From Pontibacter sp. G13 (GTDB taxonomy: Bacteria > Bacteroidota > Bacteroidia > J057), in contig NZ_CP134696.1 in the NCBI RefSeq assembly GCF_031851795.1, forward strand, positions 4,360,501 through 4,424,500: a DNA stretch of 64,000 nt, in the 5' to 3' direction. Position 1 is the stretch's first letter; the number at the start of each line of letters is the position of its first letter. Shown piece by piece: positions 1 to 8,973 of the stretch. The notes under the pieces were generated by a model that ran no database searches, had not been told where the DNA came from, and saw only the letters and a list, made by a program, of their open reading frames with translations. Position numbers and translations under genes: made by a program.

Positions 1-1
1 T

Positions 2-775
2 CCGATTTGGCTGTTTGGTACGTTGGGCTGGATGATTGCCCAGCGCAATGTCCATTGGAAGCTTTGGGCATTTTCCCTATTGATTGCCTTTACATTGATA
101 GGTACTTGGGAACTCAGGGCCCATGCCTTGTCTGGACGTTGGGTACTGATCAATGATGCCAACGCATACAATCTCTTCATCGGCAACCATGCAGAAACGC
201 CCCCCTATCGCACTTGGTGGCTTGGTTCCCACGATGAAAGGTCCAATCCACAATTTGCGAATTACTACTCCGAGCGAGATTCGATTGAAGCACTCCCTGC
301 CGATATGCAAGCACAAGCCTGGTCGGAGGCCGCTTGGAAACACATACGATCGGACTGGTGGAGATTTGGCATTCGGACGGCTAGCAGACTCCGAACCTTT
401 TGGGGGTTTGATACCTACGTAGCTGGGCAATGGATGAGCCGAGCTTCCATCTTAGGAGTAATCATCTTATTGGGGGATGCCATCTGCTATATCTGCGCGA
501 TGTGCTGGGCGATGGGCGAGGCGGCGGATCGGTCATCATGGACGGTGGCCCGTTTGGGATTGCTGGGATTGATTGCGGTGTATGCAGCGCCGTACGCCTT
601 GGCATTTTCGCACCCGACCTACCATTTGGCGCTCATGCCGCTCATCTGGATTTGGGGAGCAAGGATGCCGGATTCGTGGGGAAAAATGTGGAAGAATCCG
701 TGGGTGATACTAGCTTGGGGATTGTTTCTGGCCATACAGCTGGAATGGGCCCGGGATCTCCTCCTGCGCCCCTGA
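2..775 (+). CDS. C-terminal part of a polytopic membrane protein, glycosyltransferase-like (5' truncated by window edge)
   Basis: The frame is open from base 2, so the true start lies outside the window. The visible part begins with a hydrophobic helix (around KLWAFSLLIAFTLIGTW), then has a soluble stretch of about 100 residues rich in Trp, Arg and Asp, followed by at least three more hydrophobic segments and a short charged tail. This arrangement, with a soluble lumenal-type loop and a C-terminal bundle of membrane helices, is like the tail of GT39/ArnT-type dolichyl- or polyprenyl-phosphate sugar transferases. That assignment is an inference; the catalytic N-terminus is not visible. The stop is 20 bases before the MazG-like gene, suggesting co-transcription. 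Confidence 0.6.
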   Translation, partial: PIWLFGTLGWMIAQRNVHWKLWAFSLLIAFTLIGTWELRAHALSGRWVLINDANAYNLFIGNHAETPPYRTWWLGSHDERSNPQFANYYSERDSIEALPADMQAQAWSEAAWKHIRSDWWRFGIRTASRLRTFWGFDTYVAGQWMSRASILGVIILLGDAICYICAMCWAMGEAADRSSWTVARLGLLGLIAVYAAPYALAFSHPTYHLALMPLIWIWGARMPDSWGKMWKNPWVILAWGLFLAIQLEWARDLLLRP

Positions 776-795
776 ATTTGACAACGCTTAGCAAG

Positions 796-1122
796 ATGAC
801 TATACAAGAAGCTCAACAGACCGTCGACAAGTGGATCAAGGAGATCGGCGTCAGATATTTTTCCGAACTCACCAATACCGCTATGCTCATGGAGGAAGTG
901 GGCGAGGTGGCGCGTATCATGGCCCGCCAGTATGGTGAGCAATCCTTCAAGAAGTCAGATGAAGCGGTGAACCTCGCGGACGAGATGGCGGATGTCCTCT
1001 TTGTCTTGATTTGTCTCGCCAATCAGACGGGTATCGATCTGGAGGATGCGTTGCGCAAGAATCTGGACAAAAAGACCAAGCGCGATGCCACCCGCCACCA
1101 GGAAAACGAAAAATTGAAATAG
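796..1122 (+). CDS. MazG-like nucleotide pyrophosphohydrolase, 108 aa
   Basis: A small all-alpha NTP pyrophosphohydrolase of the MazG/dUTPase superfamily, which hydrolyses (d)NTPs to monophosphate and pyrophosphate with Mg2+. The metal motif EExxE is seen at E33-E34-E37 and the second motif ExxD at E63-D66, the usual order and spacing for single-domain MazG proteins. The frame is open much further upstream (from about 430), but that part overlaps the preceding membrane gene and has no family resemblance. The ATG at 796 gives the normal family length and begins with the expected helix. The C-terminus is Lys-rich. The exact nucleotide substrate cannot be inferred. Confidence 0.85.
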   Translation: MTIQEAQQTVDKWIKEIGVRYFSELTNTAMLMEEVGEVARIMARQYGEQSFKKSDEAVNLADEMADVLFVLICLANQTGIDLEDALRKNLDKKTKRDATRHQENEKLK

Positions 1123-1256
1123 TCTCCCAGTGGTTTTCCACACGTTAGGAACGGGGAATTGTCGCGGGTTTCGCCAGACCTCCTTTTGCGAATCGCCGCC
1201 GTTATGTAGATGATTATGAACCCAATTCCTACACTTAGAGACGTGTAAAGAACGAG

Positions 1257-1289
1257 GGACCCAAGCCTTTCTGGATGGGTCCTTTTTTT
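1257..1289 (+). terminator. Rho-independent terminator
   Basis: A 7-bp stem (GGACCCA at 1257-1263 with TGGGTCC at 1276-1282) is followed directly by seven T residues. It lies 135 bases after the MazG-like gene and probably ends that transcript. Confidence 0.7.
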
Positions 1290-1667
1290 ATTTGGGGGAT
1301 TTGGGGGGTGCCGCGGCGAGCTTGGGATTAGGTTCCCGCTTGGGCAGAGGATCGCCGCGTCGGGCTGTTCATGGGGTCGCTTTGCTCCGTCCTCGGAAGG
1401 TTGACGGGGTTTGAACTGCGGCTTCTCCAAAGCTAGGATTCGGCTTGACTGCAGATCGCGCTGGCTCGGACTGCTCGTGAACTCGCACCATTACCATCCC
1501 TCACCCCGCACCCAGCCATCCGCACGTCAAAAGCTCTGGGGGCTCTCACAATCCAAGCACGTGACCTGTGTTCCCGCCCATCGTCTGATGTGTGCTATTT
1601 ATCCAGAATGCGTAGGAGAGTTTTGGTTTTTATTAAGTACTTTGTATTGCAAAGTTAATTTTCAACC
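1290..1667 (+). other. Non-coding interval of about 380 bp, GC-rich, no gene recognised
   Basis: No frame here resembles a protein. The first 300 bases are richer in G+C than the surrounding genes and contain runs such as GGGTCGCTTTGCTCCG that look like dispersed intergenic repeat sequence; this is an impression, not a match. The last 60 bases turn AT-rich and form the upstream region of the VanZ-like gene. Confidence 0.4.
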
Positions 1668-2069
1668 ATGCTAAGGATCATCACATTCCTCTTCACACTT
1701 TTGATCATCGCCATTGCGGTGACCGCCAGCGGGAATTTCTGGCCGGAACTATTCCAGTTATCCCATGCCATCCCAATGGGGGACAAGGTGATACATTTCC
1801 TCTTTTTGGGTACACTTTCCCTGTTGTTGAACCTCAATTTCGGGGTACCTACCTTCCGGTTCGCGAATCGCGATTGGATGAAGATCACGTGGATATTGAT
1901 CGGGATCATGTTTTTGGAGGAGTGCAGCCAGATGTATTTCCCACACAGGAGCTTCTCGCTGGGGGATATGACGGCCAATACATTGGGGATTTGGCTATTT
2001 GGGAAGTGGGCTCAACACATCCACGGCAAGTGGGGCAAGGCCAAGAAATCCACGACTTCTCAGGTCTGA
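1668..2069 (+). CDS. VanZ-like small membrane protein, 133 aa
   Basis: A VanZ-family integral membrane protein. Four hydrophobic segments are visible: the N-terminal helix, a segment after GDKVIHFL, a third around MKITWILIGIMFLEE, and a last one at TANTLGIWLFG. The family hallmarks GDKxxHFxxFxxL and an acidic residue in the third helix (FLEECSQ) followed by RSFSLGDMTANTLG are present. Family members are found in many bacteria; only VanZ itself has a described phenotype (teicoplanin resistance), so the role here is unknown. The length is typical. The ATG at 1668 follows an AT-rich leader. Confidence 0.8.
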   Translation: MLRIITFLFTLLIIAIAVTASGNFWPELFQLSHAIPMGDKVIHFLFLGTLSLLLNLNFGVPTFRFANRDWMKITWILIGIMFLEECSQMYFPHRSFSLGDMTANTLGIWLFGKWAQHIHGKWGKAKKSTTSQV

Positions 2070-2174
2070 GGTGGAAAAATTCGATGGACCTCGGCAAGAT
2101 TCCCACAGGGAATTCCGTATATTGATGCTATAGCCTGAGGGTTTGGGCCTCAATACGACTAACGGATTCATACG

Positions 2175-2474
2175 ATGGGAATCAATCAGTACATGGTGGA
2201 AATGTTCTTTCCACCCCTCGAGGAGTACATGGTAGATCAGATTCCGGCGCAAAGAGACCGGATTCAGGATCTTGTGGAAGATGGTTCAATTCGTAGCTAC
2301 ACCTTGTCTCTCAGACGAGACCGGTTTTGGTTGGTGATGGTGGCGGAGACCGATGAAGAGCTAGTTGATCTGATAGAGTCTTTGCCGATGACCGATTTCT
2401 GCGATTATCAGTACTACCCACTCATGTTCCACGACATGGCGACTTACGATCTGCCACGTCTATCCCTCAATTGA
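2175..2474 (+). CDS. Small soluble protein of the muconolactone-isomerase/YCII-like ferredoxin fold, 99 aa
   Basis: A 99-residue protein with a predicted beta-alpha-beta order: MVEMFFPP strand, a helix PAQRDRIQDLVEDG, then strands SYTLSLRRDRFWLVMVAE, a helix DEELVDLIESLP and a terminal strand-rich part (YQYYPLMFHD). This is like the dimeric alpha-beta barrel proteins annotated as muconolactone isomerase-like or YCII-like. There is no catabolic neighbour, so an enzymatic role should not be assumed. It lies between the VanZ-like gene and another small conserved-type gene. Confidence 0.55.
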   Translation: MGINQYMVEMFFPPLEEYMVDQIPAQRDRIQDLVEDGSIRSYTLSLRRDRFWLVMVAETDEELVDLIESLPMTDFCDYQYYPLMFHDMATYDLPRLSLN

Positions 2475-2549
2475 TTTCCGGCCTGATCTTCGGGTCTTCT
2501 GTATCTTCGGGATGTCTGCTGTCTCCATGTTTGAACCAATTTACTCACC

Positions 2550-2903
2550 ATGAATCAGCAGCAAGGATATCAGACGCTATCTGAAGCGGTCAACGACCTG
2601 CAAGCGAGAGGGTACGCCTACGACTTCAGTCTCAAAGGTGACCTCCTCACAAGCAAAAATCTCGGCGCTCATTTCCGAAAAGGAACCTTCACGGTACGGG
2701 AAGTACACCGGTTTGAAGGGATGAGCGATCCCTCTGACAATTCCGTGGTCTATGCCATCGAAACCAATCTCGGCGTCAAGGGCGTCCTGATCGATGGCTA
2801 CGGAATCTATGCCGATCCTGCCTCTGCTGAGCTGATCGCTCACTTGAATATGCAGGCGCTCCGAGGGTCCGACGAACAGACACCGCCTGATCAGGCTGGA
2901 TAA
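2550..2903 (+). CDS. Conserved small Bacteroidota protein, 117 aa, function unknown
   Basis: The sequence begins with a motif like YQTLSEAVNDLQARGY and carries HRFEGMSDPSDNSVVYAI and GVKGVLIDGYGIYAD. From memory, proteins with this pattern are common in Bacteroidota and are often labelled phosphoribosylpyrophosphate synthetase in databases, although they are far too short for that enzyme and lack its PRPP-binding loop. I therefore treat it as a conserved protein of unknown function. The C-terminal 15 residues are poorly structured. It is followed immediately by a strong terminator. Confidence 0.65.
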   Translation: MNQQQGYQTLSEAVNDLQARGYAYDFSLKGDLLTSKNLGAHFRKGTFTVREVHRFEGMSDPSDNSVVYAIETNLGVKGVLIDGYGIYADPASAELIAHLNMQALRGSDEQTPPDQAG

Positions 2904-2907
2904 TGCC

Positions 2908-2945
2908 AAAAGCGGCCCTCCCAACTGGAGAGCCGCTTTTGTTTT
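2908..2945 (+). terminator. Rho-independent terminator
   Basis: The stem AAAAGCGGC pairs with GCCGCTTTT and is extended internally by CTCC/GGAG; it is followed by TTTTGTTTT. It starts five bases after the stop of the preceding 117-residue gene. Confidence 0.85.
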
Positions 2946-3235
2946 GAGACGAAACGCACAAAGCTAGCGGTGCGGATGGCCTTGCAGCGGCGTAAGCTGC
3001 CTGGCGTATTCAGTCGGGGATCAGGAAGTTCTATCCTGATTCAGAACGAGCTCTGCGGTGCAAAGGCCTACCATGCGCAATCTCAATTCCCCGACCGAGC
3101 GATCAGCGAGTACAGAAGGCAGCGACCCGGCGACAAGCTTGACGAGCAGGAACAGAATGCCAGATCGCCGGGATACGCCCAAATCCCCATCATGCCAAAC
3201 GGCCGCCCCATGTGCATGAGACGGCCGTTTTTTGC
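2946..3235 (+). ncRNA. Candidate structured RNA ending in a terminator hairpin
   Basis: No protein is recognisable, but the interval holds many complementary segments that can form together: 3003-3009 with 3173-3179 (7 bp), 3013-3020 with 3088-3095 (8 bp), hairpin 3020-3026/3034-3040 (7 bp), hairpin 2984-2988/2996-3000 (5 bp) and hairpin 3126-3133/3165-3172 (8 bp). Pairing of 2978-2983 with 3063-3068 would cross the longer helices like a pseudoknot. It ends in a hairpin plus T-run. It has no RNase P, tmRNA or SRP consensus that I can see. The strand is inferred from the T-run; the helices are equally possible on the other strand. Confidence 0.35.
3197..3235 (+). terminator. Rho-independent terminator
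   Basis: AAACGGCCG at 3198-3206 pairs with CGGCCGTTT at 3222-3230 and is followed by a run of T. It closes the preceding non-coding interval and also lies just past the stop of the minus-strand ABC permease. Confidence 0.75.
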
Positions 3236-3251
3236 AAAGAAATGGTGGGTG

Positions 3252-5912
3252 CTATTCGTTTTTCAGGGCTTCAACGGGATTGTTGGTGGCAGCTTTCCAT
3301 GCTCTCAACCCCACCGTGGCAAGGGCAACCAGACCAGTGATGCCCAACGCAAGGCCAAATTCCCAACCACTCCAGTTCACGCGATACGGATATTGCTCAA
3401 GCCAACCGCTCATGGCGAAGTATCCGACAGGAGCCGAAATGAGGAAACCAAACAGGATCAGCCAAGCATACTCGGTGGAGAACATCCAGATAATGCTGGA
3501 TTTGGAGGCACCCAGGACCTTGCGGATACCGATCTCTTTGGATCTGCGCGTCACCACGAAGGAGATGAGTCCGATCAATCCGAGGCAGCCGATCAGCAGG
3601 GCAATTCCCGAAAAGAGCTGAAAGAGCTTGGTAGACTGCACTTCTTCCTGATAGAATTCTGCGATCCGATCATCGAGGAATCGAAACTCGAAGACTTGCT
3701 GTGGAAACTCTGCTTTCCAGATTTTTTCCAAATGGGCGATCGCCTCCTGCGTGTGCTCGGTCTGAATCCGCATGGCGCCCGTGTGATAGGCTGGGACCTT
3801 CTGGATCATGACAGGGTACAGACGTTCGTGAAATGAGGAAGTGTTGAAATCCTTGACTACGCCCACGATTCGGCCTTCAAATCCCCATACTTCCGATTCC
3901 ATCCCGATGACCTCTTCGGCCTGATCGAAGCCAAATTCTTTGAGCAGAGTTTCATTGATCCAGACTTCGGAACTTGGAGATCCTTCGGACATGTTTTTAC
4001 CGCCCATCAATTCGATGCCGTAGGTCTCGAAATACCCGTATTCGACAGCCTTGATTTCCGCCTCGGTTTTGTACTCCTTTTCTCCAAGAAATCCAGAGAA
4101 ATTGCCAGACCAGCTAGAACTGGAGATGGACCCCGTGTTGGAGAAGGTTACTTGATCGATGTATGGACTGCTGAGTAATTCATGCTTGATCCTCGCAGCT
4201 TGCTTGGCCATTTGGGATTCCTCCGCATCGCTATTGGCAAAATCAAATTCCACCACTCCTGCTTGATCGAGGCCGATGGGCGTTTCATGGAAGTAGTCCA
4301 CTTGACGGGCCATCACCAAGGTGCAGACGATCAAAGCTTGTCCGACCGCAAATTGCGAAGTGATCAATACCTTGCGGAACCAACGCTGTCCATTGCTTCC
4401 TGAGACCGATTGTTGCTTGATCGTCTGAGAAGGGATGAGGCGACTCAGCTGCCATGCGGGATAGGCACCCGCCAACAATCCTACGCCCAACAATGTGCCG
4501 AGTGAGTAGAGCATGAAGGGCTTGCTCATGAAGATTTGCATGTCCAGCACCAATTCGGTTCCCAGAATTTCACTTAGACCGGGAAGGACCACTGGAACGA
4601 TCGCCAAGGCCGCCAAGAATGAAAAGAGCGTGATCATGAGTGTCTCAGTCAGGAAGTACTGGATCAATTGGCTTTGATGACTTCCCAAGACCTTGCGGAT
4701 TCCGATCTCCTTGGCCCGTCGGAAAACGAGTACGGAATTCAGGTTGATAAAATTGATACATGCGATCACCAGCAACAAGATGGCCACCAATGCCAGTGAG
4801 CCAATCGTACGCTTGGGGATGAATCTGCCATCTAGACTCGGGAGTTCTCCATTGAAGTGGATGTCCGAGATCGGCTGTAGAAACTGCTCCCGAATCTCCG
4901 CATGATACTCGCCCTGATGCTTGAGGGTAAAGGCCGGAAGCAGTTCCTCAAATTGCGATTGACTGATGGTTGGTGCCAATTTGACGAATACTTGGGCGCT
5001 GGAAGATGTGCCGCCCCATTCTCCGGTGCGAGGTTTGCCTCCCCGCCACGCATAATTGACGATCAATTTGAAGGGAAATCCCGTGGTCTTAGGCGGATCA
5101 GCCACTACCCCTTGAATGGTCACGGGATGCTCAAGTTCGAGCGTAAGGGTCTTGCCGAGTACATCGGTCGTTCCAAAATACTGTTCTGCCAGCGAGGTTG
5201 AGATGACTGCTGCATTGGGAGCTTCGAGGGCTGTGAGCGGATCGCCTTGCAACCATTGGTAGGAAAAGACTTCGAAAAATTCCTCCGAGGCAAAAATCAG
5301 ATGATCATTCTCCTTGTAGGAAGGAGCAGGAGACTGGCCATTCTTTGGCTGTACAAGAATGGATCGAAAATTTTGGTCAATCTGAAGGATCACTTCGCAT
5401 TCCTCCTGAAAATCCAATTTGAGGGCATCATACATCGGGTAAGGACTCCCCACGGAATAGCTGGTATTGCCGAATTCGGTATCTGTGCGCACCATTCGGA
5501 AAATGCGATCTGCATCCTCGTGGTGGGTATCGACCTTCCATTCATAGTCGATTTTGAGGAAAATGATCAGGGAACACACAAATCCCAAGGTCAGCCCCAG
5601 CACATTGATGGCGGTATGCCAGCGTTGGCGTTTGAGATTGCGGAAACTGGCAATGAAGTAATGTCTGAACATGTCGGTCTGATATGAAAGGTGGTCAAGC
5701 GCATTGAGCCGAAATCGCTTCCACAAAAAGGGTCTACAAAGCATCAACACATCCCACACGAATCGCCTTCTGGCCGCTTTCGGGCCGAGGGATTCGAGTC
5801 GCTCATGGAATAGTTCGTACAGATCTCCCAGAATGTACTCTCGGTAGTCATCGGAGCAGAACCACTCAAACCACCGGATCGCCCACTTGGGAGGTTGTGG
5901 GGCATCATGCAT
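3252..5912 (-). CDS. ABC transporter permease of the MacB/FtsX type with an N-terminal prefix domain, 886 aa
   Basis: The first 75 residues form the soluble permease prefix domain typical of Bacteroidota transporters paired with PadR regulators (IRWFEWFCSDDYREYILGDL). A membrane helix at about residue 100 precedes a periplasmic MacB-PCD-type domain, then three FtsX helices near residues 370-480. A second periplasmic domain and a second FtsX bundle (about 760-880) complete the duplicated form. Both FtsX parts carry RRxKEIGIRKVLG. Such proteins work with a separate ATPase to move lipoproteins, peptides or antibiotics; no ATPase gene is adjacent. It lies 10 bases downstream of the PadR gene. Confidence 0.9.
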   Translation of the reverse strand: MHDAPQPPKWAIRWFEWFCSDDYREYILGDLYELFHERLESLGPKAARRRFVWDVLMLCRPFLWKRFRLNALDHLSYQTDMFRHYFIASFRNLKRQRWHTAINVLGLTLGFVCSLIIFLKIDYEWKVDTHHEDADRIFRMVRTDTEFGNTSYSVGSPYPMYDALKLDFQEECEVILQIDQNFRSILVQPKNGQSPAPSYKENDHLIFASEEFFEVFSYQWLQGDPLTALEAPNAAVISTSLAEQYFGTTDVLGKTLTLELEHPVTIQGVVADPPKTTGFPFKLIVNYAWRGGKPRTGEWGGTSSSAQVFVKLAPTISQSQFEELLPAFTLKHQGEYHAEIREQFLQPISDIHFNGELPSLDGRFIPKRTIGSLALVAILLLVIACINFINLNSVLVFRRAKEIGIRKVLGSHQSQLIQYFLTETLMITLFSFLAALAIVPVVLPGLSEILGTELVLDMQIFMSKPFMLYSLGTLLGVGLLAGAYPAWQLSRLIPSQTIKQQSVSGSNGQRWFRKVLITSQFAVGQALIVCTLVMARQVDYFHETPIGLDQAGVVEFDFANSDAEESQMAKQAARIKHELLSSPYIDQVTFSNTGSISSSSWSGNFSGFLGEKEYKTEAEIKAVEYGYFETYGIELMGGKNMSEGSPSSEVWINETLLKEFGFDQAEEVIGMESEVWGFEGRIVGVVKDFNTSSFHERLYPVMIQKVPAYHTGAMRIQTEHTQEAIAHLEKIWKAEFPQQVFEFRFLDDRIAEFYQEEVQSTKLFQLFSGIALLIGCLGLIGLISFVVTRRSKEIGIRKVLGASKSSIIWMFSTEYAWLILFGFLISAPVGYFAMSGWLEQYPYRVNWSGWEFGLALGITGLVALATVGLRAWKAATNNPVEALKNE

Positions 5913-5922
5913 GGTGGAGGTT

Positions 5923-6249
5923 TTAGGTGTCTAGGGCCCATCCGGGAAATGAGGACCAGAAGTTTTCACGGAGCTGTTTGGCTTCTAGCAATGCCGCTTC
6001 TCCCGAGGCCGTAAGCTGAAAGAATCGCTTCCTGCGGCCACCGCGTTCGGCAGTTGCCCCGCCCATTTGGGAGCGGATCATGCCTTTGCCCTCAAGTCTA
6101 CTCAACGTGGAATGCAATGCTCCCATGCTGTGCTTGTGCCCTGTCCGCTGGTCGATTTCTGTTTGGATGGAAACCCCATAGGCTTGTTCTCCGAGAATTC
6201 CGATGGAGAGCAGGACAATTTCCTCAAGCGCTCCGAGATAATTTCCCAT
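5923..6249 (-). CDS. PadR-family transcriptional regulator, 108 aa
   Basis: A winged-helix regulator of about the usual small (PadR-s2) length. The N-terminus contains LGALEEIVLLSIGILGEQAYG followed by the recognition helix region SMGALHSTLSRLEGKGMI, then the basic wing GGRRKRFFQLTASG, the signature part of PadR. In Bacteroidota this regulator is commonly encoded next to the prefix-domain permease found directly downstream here, and probably represses the pair. The upstream 245-base interval separates it from the divergent polyamine operon. Confidence 0.9.
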   Translation of the reverse strand: MGNYLGALEEIVLLSIGILGEQAYGVSIQTEIDQRTGHKHSMGALHSTLSRLEGKGMIRSQMGGATAERGGRRKRFFQLTASGEAALLEAKQLRENFWSSFPGWALDT

Positions 6250-6494
6250 GAATGGCTGATTTGTTTCTTAAATGTAGAACTAATCTTATCACCGTAAAAC
6301 GAAGTGCTATAATCTGGCAATTTTCACCGACAGGGGGAGCGAGGCTATCAGGGGAAAGAGCAACCTTTTGGAGGGGCTAAAGGTTGAGGGATTTACGATG
6401 GGAATTTGAGCGGGAATTGCGTGAAAAAATCCATTTCAGATTTTGGATTTTTTTTCAATTTTTGCCGACAAATTTTTTTTTGCGCATTACGTCC

Positions 6495-7883
6495 ATGCAG
6501 AGCTATCTGGACTTTTTGAACCAGTCTTATTTCTTCCCCCCGGAGGGATTCCAGGTGCTGGAAGATGAACTGTACTTTCACGGGGTCAACCTGATGGAGT
6601 TGATCGAAACGTACAAGACGCCGCTGCGATTTACCTACCTACCCGTAATCGGCAATCGGATCAATGATGCCCGATCCTATTTTGATCAGGCCATCAAGGA
6701 AGTTGGCTACGAAGGTGAATACACCTATTGCTACTGTACCAAGAGCTCCCATTTCAAGCATATCATGGTGGAGGTCCTCAAGCACAAGGTGCAATTGGAG
6801 ACTTCTTCTGCATTTGACATGCCTATGATTCGATCTTTGTATCGTGGGGGTCATTTACAAAAAGACATATTAGTGGTGTGCAATGGCTTCAAGGACTTGG
6901 AGTACAAGCAGCACATCGTCGATATGATCCACGATGGATTCACGAATATCATCCCGGTCTTGGACAACCGCGAGGAATTGAACTTCTACGATAGCGAGTT
7001 GGAAGATCCTTGTCAGCTTGGGATGCGGCTTGCCACGGAGGAACCACCGGACTCAAGCTTCTACACCAGTCGTCTGGGCATTCGGGCGGATGATATTCTG
7101 GATCTCTACAACAAGAAGATCAAGGATCATCCAAACTTCAAGGTGGTGCTCCTTCATTTTTTTGTGCACACGGGGATTCGGGATACGCCCTTCTTCTGGA
7201 GTGAGCTCCGGAAATTTGTCAATCTGTACTGCCAATTCCGCAAGATCAATCCCAACCTCACCAAGCTCGATATCGGGGGAGGAATGCCCTTCCGTGATTC
7301 GTTGGACTTCGAATTTGACTACCAGTACGTCGTCACGGAAATCGTCAAGACTATTCAGGAGATTTGTTTGGAAAACGATGTCCCAACTCCTGATATCCTC
7401 ACCGAGTTCGGTAGTTATACTGTGGCCGAAAGTAGCTGTACGCTGTTCAAGGTATTGGGGAAAAAGATGCAAAACGACCGTGAGAAGTGGCTGATGATTG
7501 ACGGAAGCATCATTTCTATGCTACCCGATGTATGGGCCCTCAATCGCCGTTTCATGCTGTTGCCCATCAACAACTGGGAAATGGAGTATGAGCGGGTCTA
7601 CATTGGGGGAATGACGTGTGATAGTGATGATTACTACAATCACGAAGCCCATGTCGATGCGATCTATTTGCCCAAAACCCGTCGCCAGCAATTCATCGGA
7701 TTTTTCCATACAGGCGCATACCAAGAGGTTCTCAGTGGGGTGGGTGGATTGCACCATTGTCTGATGCCGGACCCCAAGCATGTCTTGTTGGATGAATCGC
7801 CGGATGGATCTCGCCACGTCCGAGTATTGCACGAAGAGCAGAACAGCAAGCAGGTCATGAAGATCTTAGGATACAAAAATTGA
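6495..7883 (+). CDS. speA: Biosynthetic arginine decarboxylase (PLP, fold type III), Bacteroidota type, 462 aa
   Basis: Converts arginine to agmatine, the first step of polyamine synthesis. The N-terminal alanine-racemase-like barrel carries the PLP lysine K83 in YCTKSSH, an ETSSAFD motif and the glycine-rich phosphate loop KLDIGGGMPF. The C-terminal domain holds MTCDSDDYY and GAYQE, as expected for this decarboxylase group. The reading frame is open from 6384, but the ATG at 6495 begins at the family N-terminus (MQSYLDFLNQSYFFP), whereas the upstream codons translate an AT-rich leader. It is 8 bases from the agmatinase gene. Discrimination from other fold III decarboxylases rests on family memory and on the agmatinase next door. 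Confidence 0.88.
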   Translation: MQSYLDFLNQSYFFPPEGFQVLEDELYFHGVNLMELIETYKTPLRFTYLPVIGNRINDARSYFDQAIKEVGYEGEYTYCYCTKSSHFKHIMVEVLKHKVQLETSSAFDMPMIRSLYRGGHLQKDILVVCNGFKDLEYKQHIVDMIHDGFTNIIPVLDNREELNFYDSELEDPCQLGMRLATEEPPDSSFYTSRLGIRADDILDLYNKKIKDHPNFKVVLLHFFVHTGIRDTPFFWSELRKFVNLYCQFRKINPNLTKLDIGGGMPFRDSLDFEFDYQYVVTEIVKTIQEICLENDVPTPDILTEFGSYTVAESSCTLFKVLGKKMQNDREKWLMIDGSIISMLPDVWALNRRFMLLPINNWEMEYERVYIGGMTCDSDDYYNHEAHVDAIYLPKTRRQQFIGFFHTGAYQEVLSGVGGLHHCLMPDPKHVLLDESPDGSRHVRVLHEEQNSKQVMKILGYKN

Positions 7884-7891
7884 CTTGAGCT

Positions 7892-8950
7892 ATGAACGTG
7901 GAGGAACGATATGGAACCTTCAACCCCAACGACCCTGGGGTGGCAAATGGTAAGCTGTTTGGCTTGCCTCATGCTGTAGAGGATTGTAAGCTAGTGGTCA
8001 TACCCGTGCCTTGGGAAGTGACGGTATCCTATGGAACGGGAACGGCTGATGGGCCGGAGAAGATGCTGGAAGCTTCTCTTCAGGTGGACCTCTTCGACAG
8101 TGAGTTTCCGGATGGATGGAAACAGGGTATCGGGATGCTGGAAATCCCAATGCATTTAAAGGAACTAAGCGAGCATTGGCAACAAGTCGCCCAATCCATC
8201 ATCCAAGCTCAAGCTGCCGGAGAGAAGTTGGCGGAAGAATCTGCGATGGTCGAAGGGATCAATGCTGCTTGCGAAGAGATGAATGCTTGGGTGAGATCCC
8301 AATCTTTGGCCTGTCTTGATCGAGGTCAAATCCCAGTGGTATTGGGAGGAGACCATAGCACCCCGCTCGGACAAATCCAGGCGTTGGCAGAGAAGATGGG
8401 ACCCTTCAGCATCCTTCAGATTGATGCCCATTGCGACTTGCGAAATTCCTATGAAGGCTTTCAGTACTCTCATGCATCCATTATGCACAACGCCTTGCAA
8501 CTTCCTGAAATCCAGCGATTGGTACAGGTGGGGATTCGGGATTACTGCCAAGAAGAGCATGAGTATGTAGAGGCCAGTGAGGAACGAGTACTCATGTTCG
8601 AGGAGCGCTACCGAATGGCCCATAGGTATTACGGCCGGACATGGCAGGAGCAATGCAGCGAAATCATTGGTCATCTGCCTGAATTGGTCTATGTCAGTAT
8701 TGATATCGATGGACTTGATCCGAGCTTGTGCCCCCATACTGGAACTCCGGTTCCCGGTGGGCTTCAATTTGAGGAACTGATCTTTTTGTTCAGGGAAGTC
8801 CTTAGATCAGGTCGTCAAATTATTGGATTTGACTTGGTGGAGGTAGCTCCGGGGCCTGATGGGAATGAATGGGATGCCAATGTCGGTGCAAGACTTTTGT
8901 ACAGACTGGCCAATTTGTCATTACTTTTTCACAAACAGGCAGAAGCCTGA
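7892..8950 (+). CDS. speB: Agmatinase/arginase-family ureohydrolase, 352 aa
   Basis: A binuclear manganese ureohydrolase. Metal ligands are visible as GGDH (H155), DAHCD (D178, H180, D182) and SIDIDGLDP (D271, D273), all in the right order. Sitting directly after arginine decarboxylase, it most likely hydrolyses agmatine to putrescine and urea. The loop at residues 50-120 is longer than in short agmatinases. The stop is followed after 23 bases by the third gene of the operon. Confidence 0.9.
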   Translation: MNVEERYGTFNPNDPGVANGKLFGLPHAVEDCKLVVIPVPWEVTVSYGTGTADGPEKMLEASLQVDLFDSEFPDGWKQGIGMLEIPMHLKELSEHWQQVAQSIIQAQAAGEKLAEESAMVEGINAACEEMNAWVRSQSLACLDRGQIPVVLGGDHSTPLGQIQALAEKMGPFSILQIDAHCDLRNSYEGFQYSHASIMHNALQLPEIQRLVQVGIRDYCQEEHEYVEASEERVLMFEERYRMAHRYYGRTWQEQCSEIIGHLPELVYVSIDIDGLDPSLCPHTGTPVPGGLQFEELIFLFREVLRSGRQIIGFDLVEVAPGPDGNEWDANVGARLLYRLANLSLLFHKQAEA

Positions 8951-8973
8951 CACTCAATTTGATCGATTCGTCC

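Noticed and set aside
430-795. N-terminal extension of the MazG-like protein
   Set aside because: The upstream frame overlaps the preceding membrane protein gene in another frame and adds nothing like a MazG domain; ATG 796 gives the family length.
1023-1430. Minus-strand frame with a helix-like LYTSLSVGIGFIIIYITAAIRKRR
   Set aside because: No ATG near the helix, and it overlaps the MazG-like gene in antisense and the terminator; most likely a coincidence.
2970-3836. A 288-codon plus-strand frame reading through the non-coding interval into the permease gene
   Set aside because: It crosses a strong terminator and then runs antisense to the conserved FtsX-like permease; no protein features.
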